A stretch of 64,000 nucleotides of DNA from Undaria pinnatifida (taxonomy: Eukaryota > Sar > Phaeophyceae > Laminariales > Alariaceae), in assembly GCA_012845835.1 (NCBI GenBank), contig JABAKD010000002.1:26648710-26712709 (forward strand). The letters run 5' to 3'. Numbering within the stretch: the stretch's first letter is position 1; the number at the start of each line of letters is the position of its first letter. A program made the position numbers and the translations under genes. Shown in pieces: positions 18,043 to 27,708 of the stretch. The notes under the pieces are model-generated. The model had not been told where the DNA came from and did not search any database. It worked only from the letters and a program-made list of their open reading frames with translations.

Positions 18043-18127
18043 GTGTGTTCTGTGTTGTGTGTTGTGTGTCGTGTGTTGTGTGTTGTGTGTTGTGTGTTGT
18101 GTGTTGTGTTTTGTGTGTTGTGTGTTT
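18043..18127. repeat. GTGTTGT heptanucleotide microsatellite
   Basis: About 12 units of GTGTTGT run with occasional C or T substitutions (for example GTGTCGT and GTGTTTT). Short frames across it encode repetitive Cys/Val peptides and are shadows of the repeat. Confidence 0.9.
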
Positions 18128-18264
18128 CCATCCCGCCAAAACCAACGACGACAGACAACGGGATAAAACCTGGCAAACCCGAACCCGTGTTGTTATACTT
18201 GTAAAACGCACAAATGTTTTCGTGCGTACACGTCCCTCTGTGGCTAGTTGCATGTTGTGTTCCT

Positions 18265-18735
18265 ATAATAATACGGGTCTTACAGAACTCGCAGAAGCTC
18301 CGGGTACGGGTATGAGGGTCTTACAGAACTCCCAGAACTTCCGGGTACGGGTATAAAAGTCTTGCAAAATATCCAGAACTTCCGGGTATTGTGGCACGAG
18401 CGTACAGAACTCCCAGAAGGTCTGGGCAGGTATAAACATGCTGTACCCGTAACCCGGATCTTTGTGGCACCGGCGTACAGAACTTCCAGAAGTTCCGGGT
18501 ATCATGGGTATGAGTGTCCGACAGAAGTTACAAAAGTTCTTTGTAAGGTAATACCCGGGGTAAATACACCAGGTATAGTTTTGTGTATACTCTACAGCCA
18601 GAACGAAAATATGAAGTTCGGGTACGGTATGAATGTCGTGCAGAACTCACATCCATTCCGGTTACGGTTAGGGTTGACAAATACAGAACTCACGGAAGTC
18701 CCGGGTACGGGGAAGTCCCGGGTAACTACCCGCCT
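18265..18735 (+). repeat. imperfect minisatellite, CAGAACTCCCAGAAsTTCCGG unit
   Basis: Successive units of roughly 36-65 bp share TACAGAACT, CCAGAAG or CCAGAACTT, and CCGGGTA, followed by a variable spacer. At least seven units can be followed, decaying toward the 3' end where CCCGGGTACGGGGAAGTCCC appears. It is non-coding. Confidence 0.75.
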
Positions 18736-18971
18736 CAGAAGGGGCAAAAAATAACAACTTGGCTAGAAAAAAAAAAGAAGACACAATGTAACGCATTTCC
18801 ATTTACCGCGATTGGCATACTGCATACACTGATGCACTCATAGGAAATAACACATACACTGTATCATCAGGTGTGTGAGGAATTTTATTTGTCGTTTTCA
18901 AGCAAGCGGTTGCGTTGTGTTATAAGTGTTGTAAGGCTTAGTGGGGGGGGGGATAGTGGGGGGGGGGAGAG

Positions 18972-19348
18972 TGTTATAAGGCTTAGTTTGGGTAAGCTAT
19001 CGGTTAACCAGTTAGTTGCAAGTGGTCAAACGGACTAATACCCCACTAATTCCTTAACAAAGGCATCGTCGACAGACCATGGGATTTTGGGTCGTGGGTT
19101 CGATCCCCACCATCCACAATAATAATAAACTTTTCAGATTTTCCCCATGTCGAACTTGAAAAATACTCTCCCCGGTATGCCCAGGAAATGAAACGGCTTG
19201 GATATTGAGAGATCCGCCCGTATATCCGGCCGACCTGCTATCCCGCCGTTTCAGAGGGGGGAAGTGTTATAAGGCTTGGTTTGGGTAAGCCATCGGTTAA
19301 CCTTTTGCAAGTGGTCAAACGGACTAATACCCCATTAATTCCTTAACA
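18972..19348 (+). mobile_element. TRIM-like element E1 (miniature LTR type)
   Basis: Terminal direct repeats of about 84-88 bp (18,972-19,059 and 19,265-19,348) start TGTTATAAGG and end TTAACA, so each has TG...CA limits. The inner part of about 205 bp holds a B-box-like GGGTTCGATCCCCACC and ends with a purine-rich tract (GGGGGGGAAG) directly before the 3' repeat. No protein is encoded, as expected for terminal-repeat retrotransposons in miniature. It shares its 3' edge with E2. It is an old, non-coding copy. Confidence 0.8.
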
Positions 19349-19719
19349 TAAGGCTTAGTTTGGGTAAGCTTTTGGTTAACCTTTTGCAAGTGGTGAAACG
19401 GGCTAATACCCCACTAATTCCTTAACAAATGGCGTCGTCGGCAGGACCATGGTTTTTTTGAGTCGTGGGTTCAAGCCCCACATCCACCTTACATGATAAA
19501 CTTTTTCAGACTTTCCCCATGTCGAACTTGAAAAATACTCCCCCCGGTATGCCCAGGAAATGAAACGGCTTGGATATTGACAGGTCCGCCGTATATCCGG
19601 CCGACCTGCTATCCCGCCGTTTCAGGGGGGGAGAGTGTTATAAGGCTTAGTTTGGGTAAGCTATTGGTTAACCTTTTGCAAGTGGTCAAACGGACTAATA
19701 CCCCACTAATTCCTCAACA
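19349..19719 (+). mobile_element. TRIM-like element E2, abutting E1
   Basis: Terminal repeats at about 19,349-19,427 and 19,636-19,719 enclose the same inner part as E1, with a purine tract AGGGGGGGAGAG before the 3' repeat. Its 5' repeat follows E1's 3' repeat without a spacer. The pair may have arisen by insertion of one into the other or by recombination between terminal repeats. It is non-coding. Confidence 0.75.
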
Positions 19720-19889
19720 GTTGACATATACTACCTGGCTCGAGGTGAAGTATAGGAAAGTAACACCACTCAGCGATCCTCTACTACTACACGCTAGGGC
19801 ATGTTTTCATGAGCACCACCACTAGCAAGAGCACCAGACATGGACGCGACATCTACAGGACCACGACATCTTCGACGACAGCGTGGGGA

Positions 19890-20480
19890 GAAAACATGGC
19901 GTATAATCGTACACTAGATAATAACAACGCGAAAAAGAAGTACAGACAGATATGTTAACACTGCGGTAGACCACACTACCAACTGTTATAAGGCTTAGTT
20001 TAGGTAAGCTATAGGTTAACCAGTTGCAAGTGGTCAAACGGACTAATACCTCTCTAATAACCTTAACAAATGGCGTCGTCGACAGACCATGGGTTTTTTG
20101 GGTCGTGGGTTCGATCCCCACCATCCACAATAATAAACTTTTCAGATTTTCCCCATGTCGAACTCGAAAAATACTCTCCCTGGTATACCCAGGAGATGAA
20201 ACGGCTTGGATAAATGACAGGTCCGCCCGTATATCCGGCCGACCTGATATCCCGCCGTTTCAGGGGGGGAGAGTGTTATAAGGCTTAGTTTGGGTAAGCT
20301 ATTGGTTAACCAGTTGCAAGTGGTCAAACGGACTAATACCCCACTAATTCCTTAACACAACCTATTGCGCAGGGTATTTCGTGCCTCCGGCCGTTTGCAT
20401 GATCGCCTGACAACCTCTACCAAACGCAGTAGCATATGCCTAACGAAGTAAAGTCACCCTCGCGTTCAATAGTGGTGACG
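19890..20480 (+). repeat. host repeat copy 1 carrying E3
   Basis: The sequence around E3 (GTACAGACAGATATGTTAA, GCGGTAGACCACACTACCAA before it; GCAGGGTATTTCGTGCC, GCATGATCGCCTGACAACC after it) matches the sequence around E4 about 0.7 kb downstream. This copy has E3 but no insertion at the E4 position. Confidence 0.8.
19984..20357 (+). mobile_element. TRIM-like element E3 with 4-bp target duplication
   Basis: Terminal repeats are at 19,984-20,068 and 20,274-20,357. The inner part starts with AATGGCGTCGTCGACAG, a possible primer-binding site beginning TGG two bases inside the repeat. It then has the B-box-like segment and a purine tract AGGGGGGGAGAG. CAAC flanks both sides. The second host repeat copy has ACTACCAACTCATTACG at this place, without the element. 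An 11-base A-box-like word, TGGTCAAACGG, lies in the terminal repeat. It is non-coding and looks structurally whole. Confidence 0.85.
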
Positions 20481-20589
20481 TCGCATGCCCACGTCACCTC
20501 GCTTGGTGTATTTGTAAGATGTATCTCTGTCTTTGAGTTGGCGACCTCAGAGCCCCACATCGGCACGGTAAATATCATAGATAAGCGTA

Positions 20590-21135
20590 AAATCGTAAAT
20601 GTGAGACAAAAATAATGTGAAAAGGAGGTACTGACAGATATATATGCATGTTAAAATTGCGGTAAACCACACTACCAACTCATTACGTAGGGTATTCCGT
20701 ACATACCGTCTGCACGATCGTGTTATAAGGCTTAGGTTGGGTAAGCTATGGGTTAACGAGTTGCAAGTGGTGAAACGGACTAATACCCCGTTAATTCCTT
20801 AACAAATGGCGTCGTCGACAGACCATGGGTTTTTGGGTCGTGGGTTCGATCCCCACCATCCACAATAATAAACTTTCCAGAATTTCCCCATGTCGAACTT
20901 GAAAAATATCCTCCCTGGTATCCCCAGGAAATGAAACGGCTTGGATATTGACAGGTCCGCCGTATATCCGGCCGACCTGCTATCCCGCCGTTTCAGGGGG
21001 GGGAAGTGTTATAAGGCTTAGTTTGGGTAAGCCATGGGTTAACCAGTTGCAAGTGGTCAAACGGACTAATATCCCACTAATACCTCAACAATCGCCTCCC
21101 AACCTGTGCCAAGCGAAGTATGACTAACGAAGTAA
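20590..21135 (+). repeat. host repeat copy 2 carrying E4
   Basis: This is the second copy of the host repeat, with GCGGTAAACCACACTACCAA followed directly by CTCATTACGTAGGG, so it is empty at the E3 position. It is split at GCACGATCG by E4. Confidence 0.8.
20721..21090 (+). mobile_element. TRIM-like element E4 with 4-bp target duplication
   Basis: Terminal repeats are at 20,721-20,804 and 21,007-21,090, with TGTTATAAGG starts and AACA ends. The inner part has the same candidate primer site, B-box-like segment and purine tract. ATCG flanks both sides. Host repeat copy 1 has CATGATCGCCTGAC with a single ATCG, which is the natural empty site. It is non-coding and looks structurally whole. Confidence 0.85.
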
Positions 21136-21149
21136 CGTAAATAAGCGCG

Positions 21150-22745
21150 TGTACACTAAGCGTTCCTTTCAAAACACTAACGATTCGCATTCCTCCCTTT
21201 CGTTCTCAATGGCGGTGACATTGCATCACCACATCACCTCGCCTGTTGTATTTGGCAATATATGTATATTTCTTATAATTTAGCGATGTCAGAAAATAAT
21301 GGCAACTACAGGATTGTACCTATCGATTGAAATATTCTGTATAATTTCGATCCATGAACAATAACAAATTATGAAGCTTTTAACACGTTGTTTACTACAC
21401 CTAAAAACTGGGTTGCATACTACATGTAACATCAAATCTTCTAGAATAATAAACATTACCAAGCGGGCGATTTAAAGGGGTGTCTTCTTGCGACAACCGT
21501 CAGATTCGTCCCCTCTAAGGGTCTATAGTTTCCGCGCACATATTGAAATGCCCCCCCCCCCCCCAATCCCTCTTGTGCAAACGCCCCACCTAATATCGAA
21601 ATCTACCAGAGTAGTAAACACTACCAGCCAGCTGATATCATCTCGTTATCCTTCTAGCCATCCATGCCGTAGCTCCAACTCATCTCCGCCCCCCTCCCCC
21701 CCCCCCCTCCCCTTTTTTTCCTCGCCCAGTTCGTTCAAACTCCCCACTTACAATCGAAATCGGCCAGAGTAATAAACACTTCTACGCAATTGATATCACG
21801 TCATTATCTTAGTAGCCATCCATAACGTAGCTATCATTCATCCCCCCTCCCCCCGTCTAACGCCCCCTCCTTCCCCACATACGCGCGATCGGAGTATCAC
21901 ACACAATGTTGCCAAGATGATTTTCGACCAAATCCTTGATCTCATAGCTGGAGTGTATTTTAATATTTTATGTGACCTAAACCTCTTGAAAACCCTTTCC
22001 CCCCCCCCCCCAGCTTTTTTTTTTCTTTTTTTTTTTTCCTCGCTTTCTTTGGCTCAAACGCCACACCTAATATCGAAATCCGCCAGAGTAATAAACACTT
22101 CCACGCATTGGATATCACCTCATTATCTTTTTAGAGCCGTCCATGCCGCTGCTGCAATTCCCAACCCCCCCCCGCCCCCAACGCCCCCTCCTTCCCCACC
22201 ACCCGCACCATCGCCTTGACCCAGCACCAACCGTATAGCAAACCCCTACATCTATGCGACCTAAAGCCCTTCCCCTCCCCCCCCCCCACACACACACACT
22301 TTCCCCCCCCTCCCCCACAAGAAGCATCTATTTTTTCCACGCACAAATTGAGCTACCCCACCTGTCCCTCCCCCCCTCCCCCCCCTCCCGCCCCCCTTTT
22401 GATCAAAATCAGGCCCCCACGTCCTTCAAAACTCTGCCCTCCCCTTACCGGGTATTCGACTTACAGTAGTATTCGTCTGATAAACGGATACATTTTCCTC
22501 CACAGCTGTCAGATTTTGTCCCCCTCAAAAACGGGTTTTATAGTTTCCGCGCACAGACTGACTAACATCACCCTGTTGACCCTGATAGCTACACTGTAGT
22601 TGCAAGGGCGGGGAGTCGCCGACCTATATCCTTAATGAGGACACACAACTCGTAATACGTGCGATCGGAGTATCACACACAGCTTGCAAAGATGAGTTTC
22701 GACAAAATCTTCGATCTCACAGCTGGAGGAGTGTATTTTTATTTT
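21150..22745 (+). repeat. family R long repeat, copy B
   Basis: This is the longest plus-orientation copy in view. It starts near AAGCGTTCCTTTCAAAACAC and contains at least three sub-blocks. Each has a C tract, a TAATATCGAAATC or similar word, GTAATAAACACT, a GATATCA word and AGCCATCCATGCCG or a close variant. It ends with the AGTCGCCGACCTATATCC to CTCACAGCTGG block. C runs reach 10-11 bases. Many low-complexity Pro/Ser frames result and are not genes. The same order is seen in reverse at 62,448-64,000. Confidence 0.85.
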
Positions 22746-23217
22746 TACAATAATACCCAGGCGGCGAAAAAAAACAGGGCGTGTGGCAGCAGATGTGATA
22801 ATGAGACTAGGGTATTAGACTATTAATAGCGCACTACAAGGGCTTCGCACCGCGGGCGGCCGACGCCGCCCGCTACGCTCGCGCAAACGCCGCCCGCTAC
22901 GCTCGCGCAAGGAAGTAAAGGGCGCAGAAAGAAGAATCCCATGATTTGGTGCGAACAGCGAATTGATACGAATGCCAAGAGCTGCTTGTGCAGAGCAAAT
23001 TGCCCTGTGCTGTGCTGTGTGCTTGTTGGCGGTGTCACGTTCTGATCGGCAACTTGGGTGTAATTTGCGCGGGGGGGGGGAAAGGGGGACCGAGAGAGAT
23101 CACATAAATAACAATATGAAGAAAAGAAAGAAAGAAGAAGAAAGAGTACACAACAACAAGAAAGTACGTATATCCCTGGGTATCTACTACTGTGCTGTAT
23201 ACTCGAAATAAAGCACA
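22746..23217. other. unannotated stretch before the satellite
   Basis: No gene is supported. A short inverted or tandem motif, CGCCCGCTACGCTCGCGCAA, occurs twice at 22,867-22,911. The long minus-strand frames that start above 23,785 and end here come from the neighbouring pentanucleotide array. Confidence 0.4.
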
Positions 23218-23261
23218 GCGCAGCACCACGGCACAGCACCGCAGCGCAGCGCAGGGCAAGG

Positions 23262-23785
23262 CACGGCGCCGCACCGCACCGCACCGCACCGCACCGCACC
23301 GCACCGCACCGCACCGCACCGCACCGCACCGCACCGCACCGCACCGCACCGCACCGCACCGCACCGCACCGCACCGCACCGCACCGCACCGTACCGCACC
23401 GCACCGCACCGCACCGTACCGCACCGCACCGCACCGCACCGCACCGCACCGCACCGCACCGCACCGCACCGCACCGCACCGCACCGCACCGCACCGCACC
23501 GCACCGCACCGCACCGCACCGCACCGCACCGCACCGCACCGCACCGCACCGCACCGCACCGCACCGCACCGCACCGCACCGCACCGCACCGCACCGCACC
23601 GCACCGCACCGCACCGCACCGCACCGCACCGCACCGCACCGCACCGCACCGCACCGCACCGCACCGCACCGCACCGCACCGCACCGCACCGCACCGCACC
23701 GCACCGCACCGCACCGCACCGCACCGCAACGCACCGCACCGCACCGCAACGCACCGCACCGCACCGCACCGCACGGCACTGCGCT
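23262..23785. repeat. GCACC pentanucleotide satellite, about 105 units
   Basis: About 520 bp of nearly perfect GCACC repeats with only a handful of T or A substitutions (near 23,391, 23,416, 23,727 and 23,747). A 5-bp unit without stop codons keeps every frame open and produces apparent proteins of 200-400 residues with CGAVR or HRTAP repeats. These are not believed to be genes. Just beyond it, a block containing GGCACTGCGCTGCGCCGCTG is present twice (23,774-23,805 and 23,815-23,843). The 5' edge is a degraded CACAGC/GCAGC stretch. Confidence 0.95.
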
Positions 23786-24200
23786 GCGCCGCTGGACTGT
23801 ACGCACCGCACCGCACGGCACTGCGCTGCGCCGCTGGACTGTATATAGCTGGGCTGATCTGAGCTGTGGGCGTGCATCGCGATTCAACACCGTACGTAGT
23901 ACCTGGTTTGTACAAACCTGGTGTAGTAGCACCTGTACTATACGTGGTATTGAAATAAAAAATATGCAAGTATATATCTGAGAAGCGCTGAGAAAAGCGC
24001 TGTTTCGGGCATCCAAGCCCCCCGCTCAGCCGTTCGGAGAGAATATCTTAAATTTAATGTAAGAAGCAAAAAAAAATGGAGGCCCCTCGGAGAATCGATA
24101 TTATTTGTAAGTAGGTCTATAGGACTATCCACTATAGACCACAGAGTCACTGATGTCTGTTAGGTGTGAAATTGCCAAGGCCGCCAGAAAAGTAGACTTT

Positions 24201-24266
24201 GTGGTCTGGTGGAGAGACTGTCTGCTTCTGAGACTGGTGTGCGTGGGTTCGAATCCCAGTGTCATC
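24201..24266 (+). repeat. tRNA-derived SINE-like head, copy 1
   Basis: The segment has a tRNA-like end with GTGGGTTCGAATCCCAG (B box and T arm, about 24,243-24,259) preceded by GTGGTCTGGTGGAGAGACTG. It does not close into a full cloverleaf by eye. Two further copies, at 24,375 and 25,468, share GTCATCG after the B box and similar flanks (AGAAGCGCTGAG, GCCGTCCGGAGA, ATGGAGGCCTCT). This pattern fits a SINE family better than a functional tRNA gene. Confidence 0.65.
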
Positions 24267-24299
24267 GTAATCACAACTATATATTGATATACTCAAAAA

Positions 24300-24555
24300 G
24301 CGTTGATAGTATACTCATAAAAAAGTAGACGATGAGAAGCGCTGAGTAGAACACCACAGTAGTCACTGTTTCTTCGTGGTCTACCAGGGAGTAGATAGAC
24401 TGTCCGCTCACGAGCGTGGTGTTCGTTGGTTCGAATCCGGGTGTCATCGGAAAAAAAAAATGCAAAAAAAAATGATCCTCAGAAAAGAAGCATTGATTCA
24501 GCCGTCCGGAGATGAGAGTGGCGTGAAGATAGCGTGGAGAATGGAGGCCTCTTAA
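24300..24555 (+). mobile_element. tRNA-derived SINE-like unit, copy 2
   Basis: The unit runs from AGCGTTGATAGTATACTCAT through GATGAGAAGCGCTGAG and the tRNA-like head (24,375-24,450, with TTGGTTCGAATCCGG). An A-rich stretch, GCCGTCCGGAGA and ATGGAGGCCTCT complete it. A second AAGCGTTGATAGTAAAC follows directly and may belong to the next copy. The split B box is close to consensus GGTTCGANNCC. Confidence 0.6.
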
Positions 24556-24579
24556 AAAAAGCGTTGATAGTAAACTAAC

Positions 24580-25275
24580 TGCAGTGGTGGTACTCCGAGT
24601 GGGGGATGCGTGGTGGGTCGGTGTTGGGAAGCGTGCTCCTCCTCATGGGTTCCAGCGCCCTTGTTTGGTCTCTCCTCATGGTTCGCTGGATAGACTCAAA
24701 AGCTTAGACATTATTTCCACTACGTTGAACTCTAAAAGGCAGACAGAACAAGACAATATTACGGGGGACCATAGTAAATAGGACCAAATATTGTTAGTCA
24801 AAATAGGGAAATATATTGTTTTTTGTGTGTACCGTAGGTCCTATTTACTATGGTCCCCCGTAATACAGAGTAGGGCAGGGTAGAGCCGGTAGTGCAAGGT
24901 AGAGCAGGTAGTGAGATGTGGGGCGTCCTGCGTGTCCCATCATCGTCACCTACATTATCGCCCATCTATGATGGCCTTGACGTGAATGTGACATCTAATG
25001 TCACGTGGTTTCACCCCAACCATGACATGGTTTCACGTCGAATCTATAAACTATCCTTCTACGGAGGGCACTCCATTACATTAGCCCACCCTGAATAGTC
25101 GTAGATGCAGGTCACCTTGCAATCAAAGGATGTCAACAAAACACCCAGAATTGGAAACGGGATCGAAGATGCGGCTATTCGAAACAAACGAAAATGAGGC
25201 TATAGATTCCCCCACATGTCGTAATATTGAGGCATAAATGCCTCATTGCAAGGTACACAACCCTATGACGGAGCT
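24580..25275 (+). repeat. family H dispersed repeat, copy 3
   Basis: This is the same block order as copy 1, including the 3' hairpin TTGAGGCATAAATGCCTCAT and ACAACCCTATGACGGAGCTT. It is interrupted in its AGGGTAG minisatellite part by a 105-bp inverted-repeat element at 24,759-24,863. Confidence 0.85.
24759..24863. mobile_element. 105-bp miniature inverted-repeat element, TA target
   Basis: The terminal inverted repeats are identical over 27 bp (24,759-24,785 and 24,837-24,863, starting TTACGGGGGACCATAGTAAA). A TA dinucleotide flanks each side (24,757-24,758 and 24,864-24,865). The other family H copies have no such sequence at this place, which shows a nested insertion. Perfect ends suggest it is recent. 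TA targeting fits Tc1/mariner-like or related families. Confidence 0.9.
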
Positions 25276-25404
25276 TACAACCGTGAGAGCTCGAGAAAGG
25301 GTATGTACCTACGGTATACTAGTAGCAATCGGCCTACGAAAACACGCAGGGCGCGGCCACTGAGCGCAAAGATGCGAAGGGAGCCACAGAGAAGGTACAG
25401 GCGC

Positions 25405-25740
25405 CACTCATAAAAAAGGAGAGATTTTTTAGAAGCGCTGAGAAGAAAACCACAGAGTCACTGTGACTCTGTGGTCTTCTAGTAGATAGATTGTCCGCTT
25501 ATTATGGGCTTGGTCTTCGTTGGTTCGAATCCGGGTGTCATCGGGAAAAAAAAGGGTCCTCATAATAAACAAAGCATTGGTTTATAGCCGTCCGGAGAGG
25601 AGTATGTCTTGAAAGTTAGTGTGGAAAGCGAAAAAAAATGGAGGCCTCTCAAGGCCTCTCAGGATATCGAAATGTCTTAAAGTTTGTGTGGAAAGCGAAA
25701 AAAAGGAGGCATCACAGGACCTCTCAGATAAAAATTTGTA
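25405..25740 (+). mobile_element. tRNA-derived SINE-like unit, copy 3
   Basis: The unit contains TTAGAAGCGCTGAGAAG, a 12-bp-arm hairpin (CCACAGAGTCAC / GTGACTCTGTGG at 25,450-25,474), the tRNA-like head with TTGGTTCGAATCCGGGTG at 25,520-25,537, an A-rich stretch, TAGCCGTCCGGAGAGGAG, and ATGGAGGCCTCTC given twice. The tail word AAAGTTAGTGTGGAAAGCG is partly duplicated. Confidence 0.6.
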
Positions 25741-26149
25741 AGTATTTTTGCATGGACCTAGGAACCGATAGAGGGGATGCCATCACAGAGACAGGGCAGG
25801 TGGATATACGGCGAAATGCGGCTCTCCGATAAGTAAGTGCGAAAAACAAGGGACACCTTTTCTCATCCTCCTGCCTCTCGAAACGATCGTGGATGAAGAC
25901 GATGCGCCTTGTACTAGGCGACTTGCGACGTACCACATTGCACTCATTATTGGGTATAGGAAAACGTATAGTCTGTAGTGTTAACATTGAAACCACCGTC
26001 GCACGTCACAAAAACCAAGGCCCCAACCCAACCCACTAAGAATCAGCGAAGAAAGTCAAGAAAGAAGTACGTTTTCCTACTTCTTTTTTCCTACATACAG
26101 CAGCAGCATCATCATTGCACCCGAAACCATTAACGGCAACGTAAAAACA
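25741..26149. other. unannotated stretch
   Basis: No gene or element is recognised. The frames are short and lack motifs. Confidence 0.4.
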
Positions 26150-26560
26150 ACACCACATACGTGTATATTTTGCTCCCATCCACCTCCCATACAGTTTATC
26201 TTCGAAATATTAGGCATCTGTGTTCAGCATGCAGGTATCATATTTTTCTCGCATCCACCTCCGCTTGCCCCCCCGCCACACCCTCCCACCCCCACCCCCC
26301 CCCCCCCCCTCCCTCCCCCGCCGCCCCACCAAAAAACGAAATCCGCCAGATTTATAAGCAGTATACCCGACAGGTGATATCATCTCTTATGTTTCCTTTG
26401 GAGCCATTCATGCAGTAGAAGTAGCTCCAATTCAATCATGTACATATGGTCTTCAAGTTCCAATTACTCTCCCCCTCCCCGCCCCCCCTTCCCCGCCGCC
26501 CCCACCATCGCCTAGATAAACCTAGCAATACGCGTGCAGTAAGCCCCTATGAAGTCGAAT
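26150..26560 (+). repeat. family R fragment, copy C
   Basis: This is a diverged partial copy with C-rich runs, GAAATCCGCCAGATTTATAA, GGTGATATCATCTCTTATG, GAGCCATTCATGCAGTAG and GCCCCCACCATCGCCTAG. It corresponds to the inner sub-blocks of copy B at 21,590-22,240. Confidence 0.65.
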
Positions 26561-27197
26561 GATCGCACCATAAAGCAGTGGTATCTTCCGCCAACCATTT
26601 ACCCATTTCCTTTCCCCACATCTTCTCCTTTTATCTACTAGTAACTGTTTCCTTTCCCTATATATGTTTCAGCTGAGACTCTAACTTAATCCTCATCAAC
26701 ATTGCCACCCCACGCCAGTGGCCGTAGTCCTCCCGCTTCTTCCTCCCTCCACCTCGCGGCCTGACGATCCCTCAGAGACTGCCTATATCGATGAACTCTG
26801 CGCAAAATAGCGATCTAAGTGATCACAGAGACGGTTTGGAATAGGCGCTCCTTACACACGCCTTTCTGCCCTAGGGACGATGCGTCCGTTCCTCCAACGA
26901 TGCTTGCCGTCACCTGATCGATCAGGTCGCTGCCTTCTTTACCGAGGCGCCCAAAGCTATTCATTTATTACGCGACCCCGAAAAGTTGAACACCGCCCCC
27001 CCCCCCCCCCCCCCGGGCTCCGTCTCGAAAAGGATGCGTGGTCAATGGTCAAATGACTAAGGCAAGCAACAAACGAGTACGCCCCCCCCCCCCGCCCCCC
27101 TTACCCTCCCCCCCCCCCCCCCCGCTCAACCCCCCCCCCGCTGATCGGCCGCCGACGCACAGCCAGCTAACTGAACAGATTGGGAAAAGTAGTACGT
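26561..27197. other. unannotated stretch with poly-C tracts
   Basis: No gene is recognised. C runs of up to about 17 bases occur at 26,996-27,013, with further C runs between 27,080 and 27,140. Confidence 0.4.
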
Positions 27198-27353
27198 CAA
27201 TTGAATCTCACCGACTTCGTAACAGAGATCTTCGGGGCTATCCCCTCGCCACGCACTACCGTAGTACTCAGGAGCAAACTATCATAACCATTCACACTCA
27301 CGTCTCCAGCGCGCCCCCGAGATCCCTGTTACGGAGTCGGTGAGAGTCAATTG
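27198..27353. mobile_element. 156-bp foldback miniature element
   Basis: The ends are inverted copies over about 34 bp: CAATTGAATCTCACCGACTT on the left and, in reverse complement, CAATTGACTCTCACCGACTC on the right, both followed by CGTAACAG. The short inner part contains CACGCACTACCGTAGTACTC. A one-ended match at 49,636-49,700 (ACTCTCACCGACTTCG with CACGCACTACCGTA) shows it is a dispersed family. Confidence 0.75.
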
Positions 27354-27708
27354 GCGGACAAAGTGAGGGGGTTTTCCGATCGCCCGCAAACGTGTGTTTT
27401 ATTCCCATTAAGCTGCTATTTCCCCCCGACGGCTACCCTCAACACAACCAGCGTCCGTGTATCGATGCCTCCTGTTATTCGATCAATCGAGAGACGAGCT
27501 CTCTCCCTCTCTCTGTGTGGTCGCAGATCACAGACTGCGAGACAGAGGTACACATTGCGAATACAGCGAGGTGATTAGGCCATGCGATGGGCCCACAACG
27601 AACACGCGGGCAAAATGAGATCCAAAACCAACACATCAGATTACTAGCAACAAAAACGGGGGAAAAAAAAAGAAAACGAGAAAAAGACAACAAGAAAAGA
27701 AGACACAC

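Noticed and set aside
19060-20880. tRNA genes around GGGTTCGATCCCCACC
   Set aside because: The motif is part of each TRIM-like unit and always has the same element sequence around it. No convincing cloverleaf is visible.
22823-24016. Long open frames of 200-397 codons with CGAVR or HRTAP repeats
   Set aside because: They follow from the GCACC 5-bp array, which has no stop in any frame. There is no start context, domain or sequence beyond the repeat to support a gene.
24201-25543. Three functional tRNA genes
   Set aside because: B boxes are good, but acceptor stems do not close by eye. The three share long non-tRNA flanks, as SINE copies would.
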